From contig DJFO01000010.1 of the NCBI GenBank assembly GCA_002432555.1, positions 2,844 to 8,978 of the forward strand: a stretch of DNA of 6,135 nucleotides, in the 5' to 3' direction. Under the pieces are notes generated by a model, which was given only the letters and a program-made list of their open reading frames with translations, ran no database searches and had not been told where the DNA came from. The position numbers and the translations under genes were made by a program. The stretch comes from Marinagarivorans sp. UBA5870 (GTDB taxonomy: Bacteria > Pseudomonadota > Gammaproteobacteria > Pseudomonadales > Cellvibrionaceae). The first letter of the stretch is position 1; each line of letters starts with the position of its first letter. Positions 1 through 5,057 of the stretch are shown here, one piece after another.

Positions 1-566
1 TTGCGGATAATGATGTTGGAATCGCCATGAAACTCCAAACCGCCGTTGATAATGCGGGCGTTGGCGAGGCCGATCAACGATTTGTTGGGGCGCATGGAAA
101 TATGGCTGCCGCCCAAATCCATAGTGCCGTCAATTAAAATCACGTAGGGATCGTCGGACGATTCTATATAAGATTCCAACTCGGCCGCTGTACTCGCGGT
201 GACTATAGGCCCAGCGGCACCACCGGTGGTGGTGGCCAAACCCATGCCTTCCACCGCGGCAAACCCGTCCAACTCCCCCGCCACCACTGCGCCGGAGCTG
301 CTTGAAGATGACGAGCTGGAACTCGATGACGAACTCGATGACGAGCTTGATGACGAGCTTGATGAAGAACTCGACGAAGAACTGGAAGAATTGCTCGAGC
401 TAGAACTCGATGAACTGCCTGAGCTGGAACTCGATGAATTACTCGAGCTGGAGGTCGATGAAGAGCTCGAACTGGACGAGGAGCTCGACCCTCCTTCACC
501 CGAGGAGGAGCCGCCACAGCCGGCAAGACCGAGGCTGAGCAACAGCAAACCGTGATAAATTTTCAT
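1..566 (-). CDS. Polyserine-tethered lipoprotein, PL1 pectate lyase (N-terminal part, cut by window edge)
   Basis: A frame open from ATG at 566 to the window edge gives 188 residues; the C-terminus lies outside. Residues 1-17 form a lipoprotein signal peptide (MKIYHGLLLLSLGLAGC) with Cys17 as the lipidated residue. Position +2 is Gly, not the Asp that retains lipoproteins in the inner membrane, so outer-membrane anchoring is likely. Residues 27-91 are almost pure Ser with a few Thr, Asn and Gly. The start of a PL1 parallel beta-helix follows: GFAAVEG (101-107), TTTGG (112-116), AAELESYI (127-134), DPYVILIDGTMDL (139-151), NKSLIGL (161-167) and NIIIR (184-188). These match the opening strands of the neighbouring PL1 domain. 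Catalytic and calcium residues lie beyond the edge, so activity cannot be judged. AGAGGA (575-580) is a good Shine-Dalgarno 8 nt before the ATG. The predicted role is endo-cleavage of polygalacturonate at the cell surface. Confidence 0.85.
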   Translation of the reverse strand, partial: MKIYHGLLLLSLGLAGCGGSSSGEGGSSSSSSSSSSSTSSSSNSSSSSSGSSSSSSSSNSSSSSSSSSSSSSSSSSSSSSSSSSSSSSSSSGAVVAGELDGFAAVEGMGLATTTGGAAGPIVTASTAAELESYIESSDDPYVILIDGTMDLGGSHISMRPNKSLIGLANARIINGGLEFHGDSNIIIR

Positions 567-581
567 GACGCAAATCCTCTG

Positions 582-606
582 CCCAATGCTCCAGAGGAGC
601 ATTGGG
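582..606 (-). promoter_or_regulatory. Perfect 11-bp hairpin between the two pectate lyase genes
   Basis: CCCAATGCTCC (582-592) and GGAGCATTGGG (596-606) are exact reverse complements around a 3-nt loop. No T-run follows on either strand, so it is not a standard intrinsic terminator. On the minus-strand transcript it begins 23 nt after the stop codon of the PL1-PL3 gene and ends one base before the AGAGGA Shine-Dalgarno of the next lyase. It could protect the upstream message from 3' exonucleases, act as a weak terminator, or affect ribosome access to the second lyase. Confidence 0.6.
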
Positions 607-629
607 TCGGGATAAATGGGACGAAGGGA

Positions 630-2696
630 TTATTGGGTTTTTGGCACTTTGGTGCCGGTGTAACCGGTGAGGTTGATCTGCGTGGTACCCACCAGGGTAA
701 TGTCGGCGGGACTGACGTTGCAGTTGGCGGTTTCGAATTCTACGCCCAGAGCCGAGGTGGAACCCTGGCCCTTCACCACACCCTGGTAAACCTGGCAGAT
801 TTTCACTTTATGGCTGCCGGAATATTCCACAATCAGGTTGCGAATATTGGCCACATCGCCGAAGTTGGTGTTGATGCCCACCACCGTGCCGACATTTTTC
901 ACTTTTACATTATCGATGGTCACGGTGCGCGGGCCGCCGTTGCCGGTGCAATCACCGCAAGAGCGGTAGAGTTTGCCCGCATCTTCCGCCACAAAATTGA
1001 GGATGCGCAGTTCACCGCGGCCGTTGTGCTGAAAGGTTTTGTCCTCACCTTTGAAAGCGCCGCCGCAGCGCACTTCCATCACGGTGCCGGCGGGCCCGCG
1101 CGCCGTGCCTGCGTCCTCACCTATATCCTCCCACCAGACATTTTCGACTAAACAGGAGCCTTCGCAGTGCACACCGTCGGAGGCTTGCTCGCCTATGACC
1201 ACGTTGACCAACTGGGCGCCGTCTTGCAGACGGAACAAGGGGGGTTGGCCTTCCAACTGCGTCCCGCCACCCAGGTTATAGCGTTTGCCGCCGCCGTCGA
1301 ATACCTGTCCTGCAGCGACTTCCACGGTCGCGGATAATTGTACGGTTTCCACCGGCACCGGCCGCTCGGGGCAAACACCGGAGAATTCGCCGCCGGAGGA
1401 GCTGCTCGAGCTCGAGGAGGAACTGGAGGATGAACTGGAGGATGAACTGCTGCTGGAGCTGGAGGAGGAACTGCTCGACGAAGACGCCGCTACGCCGCTG
1501 CTCGAACTGGAGCTGCTGGAGCCGCCCTGAACATCAATTTTTCCTGCGCCGGCGCCTTGGGTAACCAGGGCGGGTATCGAAGCCGTAGCATCGAGATCGT
1601 ATTCGTAATAGCTGCGCGGATCGAAGGCTTGGCCGTTGGCCACCGCGGGATTATCCGTGGCTTCCACTATATTTGACGCATGCCAGGTCACGTCGGAGCC
1701 GCCGAAATCGTCGGTAATGGCGTCGGCGAATTTCACATAGTTGCCGTCGGCAAAAACGTCGCACTCCACGCCCTTACCAATAAAATACGAGGAAATCTGT
1801 TCAACATAATTATTGAACACGTGCGCTTGGCCAAAACGTACGCGGGGATTGCGCTGCACGGACTTCAGAAAGTAATTGTGATGGTAGCTCACTCGCAGAT
1901 GTCCGCGGTCCTGCTCACCATTGTCGTCGTCGTGACCGAGCAGCATGGTTTTATCGGTACCGTCGTATTTATTCCAGGATACGGTAATAAAATCCGCGGC
2001 GCGTTTTACGTCTACGTTACCGTCGTAGGCTTTGGTAAAGGTGTTGTGATCCACCCAGATATTGTGGGCCCAACATTCGATATTAATGGAGTCGTCCGCG
2101 GAGTTTTTAAAGGTCAAGTTGCGGATAATAACGTTTTGCCGATCCGCGCCTGGACCGCCGGCAGCGTCGTCGCAGAGGGTATAAGTGGCCGGCGGAGTGT
2201 AACCACCGGAAATATTGAAACCGAAACCGTCAATGGTCGCGTTCGCGCCCACACCCAAGATACTTTTATTGGAACCCACATTCAGCATTTTTACCGCAGT
2301 GGAAGCAATAGTCCCTTGAATATAAATGACTCGGGGCTCGTCATCCGCCACCGCCGCCGCCAATTGTTCAAAATTGCCGACATTGACGACCTCTCCACCG
2401 GTACCCCCGGTCAGATCGTAGGAAGTGCCGTTGAAAATCGAAGCAAATCCGACCACGTCAGCGGCGGTACCCAAACTGCCGGACGAACTGCTAGAGCTCG
2501 AAGAACTGCTAGAGCTGGACGAGCTGCTGGAACTGGATGAGCTGTTGGAACTGGAAGAACTGCTGGACGATGAAGAACTTGACGATGAACTACTGCTGGA
2601 GGAAGAACTGCCACTGGAAGAACCGGCGTTATCGCCGCCGCAAGCCGCCAAGCCGAGCACAAGGCACGCCAGCGGCAGTAATTTGAATTGACTCAT
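630..2696 (-). CDS. Bifunctional lipoprotein pectate lyase, PL1 - polyserine - PL3
   Basis: A 688-residue secreted enzyme with two pectate lyase domains. Residues 1-19 are a lipoprotein signal peptide (lipobox LAAC, Cys19; +2 is Gly, suggesting the outer membrane). A Ser spacer spans about 26-72. The PL1 domain spans about 83-390 and shows IWVDHNTF (213-220), DGNVDV (225-230), DKTMLLG (248-254) and RNPRVRFG (282-289). By recalled alignment with Dickeya PelC, D202, D225 and D229 match calcium ligands, K249 matches Lys190, R282 the catalytic base Arg218 and R287 Arg223. A second Ser linker (393-434) is interrupted by GVAA at 401-404. The PL3 domain (about 442-670) shows SDGVHC (506-511), NVWWEDIGEDA (519-529), DKTFQHNG (552-559) and KLYRSCGDC (575-583). 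D507, E527, D528, K553 and R578 keep nearly the spacing of the Pel-15 active site. PL3 contains eight Cys, probably disulfides. About 20 residues with Cys175 (165-187) look inserted in PL1. The start is set by ATG after TAGGGGGA (2701-2708). Both domains look intact; their individual substrate preferences are unknown. Confidence 0.93.
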   Translation of the reverse strand: MSQFKLLPLACLVLGLAACGGDNAGSSSGSSSSSSSSSSSSSSSSSSSSSNSSSSSSSSSSSSSSSSSSSSSGSLGTAADVVGFASIFNGTSYDLTGGTGGEVVNVGNFEQLAAAVADDEPRVIYIQGTIASTAVKMLNVGSNKSILGVGANATIDGFGFNISGGYTPPATYTLCDDAAGGPGADRQNVIIRNLTFKNSADDSINIECWAHNIWVDHNTFTKAYDGNVDVKRAADFITVSWNKYDGTDKTMLLGHDDDNGEQDRGHLRVSYHHNYFLKSVQRNPRVRFGQAHVFNNYVEQISSYFIGKGVECDVFADGNYVKFADAITDDFGGSDVTWHASNIVEATDNPAVANGQAFDPRSYYEYDLDATASIPALVTQGAGAGKIDVQGGSSSSSSSSGVAASSSSSSSSSSSSSSSSSSSSSSSSSSSSSSGGEFSGVCPERPVPVETVQLSATVEVAAGQVFDGGGKRYNLGGGTQLEGQPPLFRLQDGAQLVNVVIGEQASDGVHCEGSCLVENVWWEDIGEDAGTARGPAGTVMEVRCGGAFKGEDKTFQHNGRGELRILNFVAEDAGKLYRSCGDCTGNGGPRTVTIDNVKVKNVGTVVGINTNFGDVANIRNLIVEYSGSHKVKICQVYQGVVKGQGSTSALGVEFETANCNVSPADITLVGTTQINLTGYTGTKVPKTQ

Positions 2697-2733
2697 AGTT
2701 TCCCCCTACTTTTGTTGCATAAAAGTTTCGTTG

Positions 2734-2745
2734 CAGAAATTTCTG
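2734..2745. promoter_or_regulatory. Perfect 12-bp palindrome, possible operator
   Basis: CAGAAATTTCTG is its own reverse complement. It starts 37 bp upstream of the PL1-PL3 start codon, downstream of the two terminator-like hairpins. A partial direct copy, TTCTG at 2751-2755, lies 5 bp away. It could be a repressor site acting as a roadblock or simply part of leader RNA structure. It does not match the enterobacterial KdgR box as I recall it. Confidence 0.25.
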
Positions 2746-2765
2746 GGCGCTTCTGTGACGCCTAA

Positions 2766-2790
2766 GGAAAAACGCCCGTGGCATTTTTCC
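2766..2790 (-). terminator. Terminator-like hairpin 2 in the leader of the PL1-PL3 gene
   Basis: On the minus strand the arms GGAAAAATGCC (2790-2780) and GGCGTTTTTCC (2776-2766) pair over 11 positions, one of them U-G, around the loop ACG. The A-run and T-run face each other within the stem, so the shape resembles a bidirectional intrinsic terminator. It ends 69 bp before the start codon of the gene it precedes, so it would terminate or attenuate inside the leader rather than after a gene. Confidence 0.55.
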
Positions 2791-2793
2791 GGG

Positions 2794-2820
2794 AATAAAA
2801 AGCGGCCCTGTGAAAGGCCG
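2794..2820 (-). terminator. Intrinsic terminator-like hairpin 1 in the leader of the PL1-PL3 gene
   Basis: On the minus strand CGGCC (2820-2816) pairs with GGCCG (2807-2803) across an 8-nt loop, followed by C and TTTTTATT (2801-2794). This is a short GC stem plus a U-run, the standard layout of a Rho-independent terminator, located about 100 nt before the start codon. An alternative pairing, minus-strand GCCCT (2826-2822) with AGGGC (2809-2805), would take up part of the 3' arm, so the hairpin could be switchable. Confidence 0.5.
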
Positions 2821-2973
2821 AAGGGCTAGTGCGCTAGCTCTGGGAAGGTGCTCACCCAGCAGCCACGGTGTCCCGGAAAGTAAGGGTTGCCGCAGCCATT
2901 GAGGCAGGGGAATTATCTCAGCGAATGTCGAAATGGTTTGTGACCTGATAGCCAAAACCGGTAAATCAATCTT

Positions 2974-2993
2974 ACCAATTTATATATTTTGGT
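2974..2993. promoter_or_regulatory. Imperfect 20-bp palindrome overlapping the candidate -10, possible operator
   Basis: ACCAATTTATATATTTTGGT has 5-bp arms ACCAA and TTGGT and a central TATATA; 16 of 20 positions are symmetric. A third related half-site lies beside it: GGTAA (2960-2964) with TTACC (2972-2976). GGT/ACC half-sites occur in operators of GntR-type uronate regulators (UxuR/ExuR), but those I recall have the opposite arm order and closer spacing. No regulator gene is in the window, so its identity is open. Confidence 0.35.
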
Positions 2994-3007
2994 CATACAA
3001 CTTCGAA
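2979..3007 (-). promoter_or_regulatory. Possible sigma-70 promoter for the PL1-PL3 gene
   Basis: On the minus strand TATAAA (2984-2979, 5 of 6 to the consensus -10) lies 17 bp after TTCGAA (3007-3002, a weak -35 matching 3 of 6). Transcription would start near 2972. It sits in the most AT-rich part of the gap and the palindrome at 2974-2993 covers its -10. A weak -35 would suit an activated or derepressed promoter. No better -35/-10 pair was seen between here and the gene. Confidence 0.35.
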
Positions 3008-3056
3008 TGGGTTATTCGTATTGATCGCGTTGAGAGAACGGAGCGAGAGCGCTTCG

Positions 3057-3200
3057 GATCCCCGCCTGCGCGGGGAAGACGGCTGCGGCGGATATTTTAA
3101 TCGAGGAGACGGATCGATCCCTCGGTGTGGGGACGGCGGCTGGCAGGGATATTTGATCGAGGACGCGGATGGATCCCGCCTGTGCGAGGATGGAGAGAGT
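3057..3200. repeat. Degenerate tandem repeat, 2.5 copies of a 56-59 bp unit with palindromic core
   Basis: Three units begin GATCCC at 3057, 3116 and 3172. Units 1 and 2 (59 and 56 bp) also share a GACGG/GACGGCGG segment, a GATATTTT/GATATTTG segment and ATCGAGGA. Unit 3 diverges after about 20 bp. The start of unit 1 is a hairpin, CCCCGC (3060-3065) with GCGGGG (3070-3075). Units 2 and 3 keep decayed versions. Translation of either strand gives low-complexity peptides with PRRRGSE-type strings, typical of spurious ORFs over REP-like elements, so I call no gene here. Confidence 0.65.
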
Positions 3201-3246
3201 TGGAGAGCCGCTGCGCGGAACCGAGTAAGGCTTAGTGCAAACGCTC

Positions 3247-3272
3247 CGTCATTCCCGCGAAGGCGGGAACCC
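3247..3272. repeat. REP-like palindromic intergenic element
   Basis: TTCCCGC (3252-3258) and GCGGGAA (3263-3269) form a 7-bp stem with loop GAAG, flanked by GTCA and CCCA. This is the widespread proteobacterial element often mis-annotated as short proteins reading WVPAFAGMT or SRLRGNDG, and both strings appear when this stretch is translated on the minus strand. It lies about 105 bp after the kduD stop codon and may stabilise the operon mRNA 3' end or serve as a weak terminator. Confidence 0.75.
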
Positions 3273-3322
3273 ACGCGGCCCGACCTACGCGGCCCGACCT
3301 ACATTTCCCTGGGTCGGCCGCG
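3273..3322. repeat. Exact 14-bp tandem duplication whose second copy forms a hairpin
   Basis: ACGCGGCCCGACCT occurs twice without a gap (3273-3286 and 3287-3300). The second copy pairs with GGTCGGCCGCG (3312-3322) over 11 bp with one bulged C and a 12-nt loop. It lies 3' of the kduD operon. No T-run follows on the minus strand, so a terminator role is possible but unproven. Confidence 0.6.
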
Positions 3323-3377
3323 CGGGGACGACGGATATCGGGCCTCGCCGGATCACGATTGAACGAAACGGGGCCGC

Positions 3378-4178
3378 TTAGGCTATCTCGTTCATTGGCC
3401 GGCCGATGGTTGCCAAAATTCCACCGTCGACATAGAGAATTTGCCCCGTGACAAAATCGCTGGCCGGTGCCGCCAGGAAAACAGCGGCACCTTGGAGGTC
3501 GGCGGGATCGCCCCATTTACCGGCGGGGGTGCGAGATACGATAAAGTCGTTGAAGGGATGACCCGGCACCCGAATGGGGGCGGTTTGAGAGGTGGCGAAG
3601 TATCCAGGCCCTAAGCCATTCACCTGAATATTGTGGCGCGCCCATTCGGTGGCCATATTGCGGGTGAGCATCTTTAAGCCGCCTTTGGCCGCAGCGTAAG
3701 CGCCGACCGAATCGCGCCCGAGCTCGCTCATCATGGAGCAAATATTGATGACCTTCCCCGCGCCGCGGGCGATCATATTTTTTACCACGGGCTTGGTCAT
3801 CACAAAAACGCCGGTTAAATCCGTGCGTATGACCCGTTCCCATTCCTCCAACGGCATATCGAGCAAAGGCACGCGGCGAATAATGCCGGCATTGTTGACC
3901 AAAATATGGATGGGGCCGACCTCCGCTTCGATAGCGGCAACGGCGGCCTCGACTTCTGCGGGATTGCAAACGTCGAACCTGTAGCCGTGCGCGTCGTAAC
4001 CCAACGCGCGATAATGCTGCACCGCCTCGTCAATTTTTTCCTGGCTGGATTGTCCGTTGACTACCAGGCGCGCCCCGGCACTCGCCAAACCCTCTGCCAT
4101 GGCCATGCCCAGCCCGTGGGTGCCGCCGGTGATTAATGCCACTTTACCGGAGAGATCAAAAAGCGGATGGACGCGCAT
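3378..4178 (-). CDS. kduD: Short-chain dehydrogenase, probable 2-keto-3-deoxygluconate oxidoreductase (KduD role)
   Basis: A complete 266-residue classical SDR. The Rossmann nucleotide motif is TGGTHGLG (17-24), NNAG is at 95-98, the catalytic Ser is S148 in INICSMMSELGRD, and YxxxK is Y161/K165; PG at 191-192 precedes the substrate loop. The fourth tetrad residue, usually Asn, is Asp120 (TDLTGVF). Next to kduI, the expected reaction is NAD(P)H-dependent reduction of 2,5-diketo-3-deoxygluconate to 2-keto-3-deoxygluconate in the cytoplasm. By recall, several stretches, notably SELGRD and ARHNIQVNG..PGYF, resemble E. coli gluconate 5-dehydrogenase (IdnO) more than E. coli KduD, so the symbol rests partly on context. 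The ATG follows AAGGAG (4184-4189) by 5 nt, and that site overlaps the kduI stop codon, which implies translational coupling. Confidence 0.78.
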   Translation of the reverse strand: MRVHPLFDLSGKVALITGGTHGLGMAMAEGLASAGARLVVNGQSSQEKIDEAVQHYRALGYDAHGYRFDVCNPAEVEAAVAAIEAEVGPIHILVNNAGIIRRVPLLDMPLEEWERVIRTDLTGVFVMTKPVVKNMIARGAGKVINICSMMSELGRDSVGAYAAAKGGLKMLTRNMATEWARHNIQVNGLGPGYFATSQTAPIRVPGHPFNDFIVSRTPAGKWGDPADLQGAAVFLAAPASDFVTGQILYVDGGILATIGRPMNEIA

Positions 4179-4183
4179 AGAGT

Positions 4184-4190
4184 CTCCTTA
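4184..4190 (-). promoter_or_regulatory. Shine-Dalgarno of kduD fused with the kduI stop codon
   Basis: The minus strand reads TAAGGAG: TAA ends kduI and AAGGAG is the ribosome site for kduD, 5 nt before its ATG. Ribosomes finishing kduI would be placed on the kduD start, which supports the chosen start and co-translation. Confidence 0.75.
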
Positions 4191-5045
4191 ACGCAGCTCG
4201 TTCGGTTGGTGGAAGTCCATATCGCCGTAATCGAGATTTTCCCCGGCCATACCCCAAATAAAAACGTAGTTGCTGGTGCCGGCGGCACAGTGCATGGACC
4301 AGGGCGGAGACACCACCGCCTCTTCGTTCTGCAGCCATATATGTCGTGTCTGGTCGCGCGGCCCCATAAAATGGCATACCGCCTGGTTGGCCGGCACCTC
4401 GAAATAAAAATACACCTCCATGCGCCGGGAATGAGTGTGCGGGGGCATGGTGTTCCAGACGCTGCCGGGTTTCAATTCCGTCATGCCCATCTGCAGCTGA
4501 CAGGTCTGCACAATGGAGCCGACCAACAATTTGCGCAAGGTGCGCGCATTGCTGGTTTCCAGCGCGCCCAGTTCCACCACTTCCGCGGTTTCGCGCCCGA
4601 CCTTGACGGTGGGATAGGTCATATGGGCGGGTGTGGAGAGCAAATAAAACCGTGCGGGCTGCGCCGCGTCTGCGCTTTCAAAAATCACCTCGCGGCTGTC
4701 TTTGCCGACGTAAAGCGCCTCTTTATAATCCAGTCCAAAGGCTTGTCCGTCCACGCTCACCCGGCCGGCACCCCCGACGTTAATGACACCCATCTCGCGC
4801 CGGGCAAGAAACCAAGGCATTTTCTGCTGGTCCACCGGCAGCAGTTTCACCGGGCCGCCCCGCGGAATAAGACCGCCAACCATCAAGCGCTCGTAGTGGG
4901 TATAGACCCAACGAATTTCATTTTCGCCAAAAATGCGGTCTATATGAAAATGCCGGCGCAGGGTTTCCGTATCGTAATTCTTGTAGTCGTCTATATGGAC
5001 GGCAAATCGTTCTTCGACATTCGGGTTGAGAACCACGGAACTCAT
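4188..5045 (-). CDS. kduI: 5-dehydro-4-deoxy-D-glucuronate isomerase
   Basis: A complete 285-residue protein, close to the 278 of E. coli KduI. It interconverts 5-keto-4-deoxyuronate and 2,5-diketo-3-deoxygluconate, the cytoplasmic step after unsaturated uronate is released from pectin oligomers. The fold is a zinc cupin. Ligands appear as PPHTHSRRMEVYFYF, with H203, H205 and E210, plus H252 in PPWSMHCAAGT. Each is offset by exactly 7 from the E. coli ligands 196, 198, 203 and 245 as I recall them. Other family stretches are RFAVHIDDYKNYDTE near the N-terminus, FFAR-like WFLARREMG (78-86) and the C-terminal YVFIWGMAGEN. No signal peptide is present. The ATG at 5045 follows GAGGA, which overlaps the upstream GH105 stop codon. 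The gene sits 9 bp from each neighbour. Confidence 0.95.
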   Translation of the reverse strand: MSSVVLNPNVEERFAVHIDDYKNYDTETLRRHFHIDRIFGENEIRWVYTHYERLMVGGLIPRGGPVKLLPVDQQKMPWFLARREMGVINVGGAGRVSVDGQAFGLDYKEALYVGKDSREVIFESADAAQPARFYLLSTPAHMTYPTVKVGRETAEVVELGALETSNARTLRKLLVGSIVQTCQLQMGMTELKPGSVWNTMPPHTHSRRMEVYFYFEVPANQAVCHFMGPRDQTRHIWLQNEEAVVSPPWSMHCAAGTSNYVFIWGMAGENLDYGDMDFHQPNELR

Positions 5046-5051
5046 GGATAT

Positions 5052-5057
5052 TCCTCA
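5052..5057 (-). promoter_or_regulatory. Shine-Dalgarno of kduI fused with the GH105 stop codon
   Basis: The minus strand reads TGAGGA: TGA ends the GH105 gene and AGGA/GAGGA is the ribosome site 6 nt before the kduI ATG. It has the same stop-plus-ribosome-site design as the kduI/kduD junction. Confidence 0.7.

Larger units (their letters stand above)
2697..2972 (-). ncRNA. Candidate structured 5' leader (attenuator or riboswitch-like) of the PL1-PL3 gene
   Basis: This approximately 275-nt stretch has no credible coding sequence. Read on the minus strand it holds, in order: GGTTT/AAACC arms (2959-2955 with 2939-2935), a CTGGG/CCCAG stem (2859-2855 with 2844-2840) lengthened by GCT/AGC pairs, a GCTAG-CGCA-CTAGC hairpin (2838-2825), and the two terminator-like hairpins. 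Two long-range pairings compete with the terminators: CCGTGGC (2868-2862) with GCCACGG (2782-2776), and GCCCT with AGGGC. I compared it by eye with c-di-GMP-I (GEMM), TPP, cobalamin, FMN and glycine riboswitches and found no convincing match. The 5' limit depends on the uncertain promoter. RNA function is inference from arrangement only. Confidence 0.35.

Noticed and set aside
199..555. Acidic Asp/Glu/Leu-repeat protein on the plus strand, with similar ones at 1285-1530 and 2425-2691
   Set aside because: All three are exact antisense readings of Ser tracts and have no ribosome site. The repeats come from Ser codons on the other strand.
1680..2540. Plus-strand open frame of 286 codons
   Set aside because: It is antisense to the PL1 domain and the first Ser tract. 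The translation shows no motif and ends in an Arg/Ala-rich mirror of the polyserine DNA.
2890..2940. TPP or c-di-GMP-I riboswitch, because the minus strand has CTGAGATAAT and CAAACCATT
   Set aside because: These fragments resemble parts of the two aptamers, but the rest of each core is absent: no GGGGTGC or AACCTGAT for TPP, and no GGGACGCAAAGCC or paired P2 for c-di-GMP-I.
2629..2955. Minus-strand open frame of 108 codons running through the leader into the PL1-PL3 start
   Set aside because: No Shine-Dalgarno, no recognisable domain, it overlaps the lyase signal peptide in another frame, and its DNA is better explained by RNA hairpins.
2993..3516. Short ORFs over the intergenic repeats on both strands
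   Set aside because: Their translations contain WVPAFAGMT, SRLRGNDG and PRRRGSE strings typical of spurious ORFs across REP-like elements, and one overlaps the kduD 3' end.
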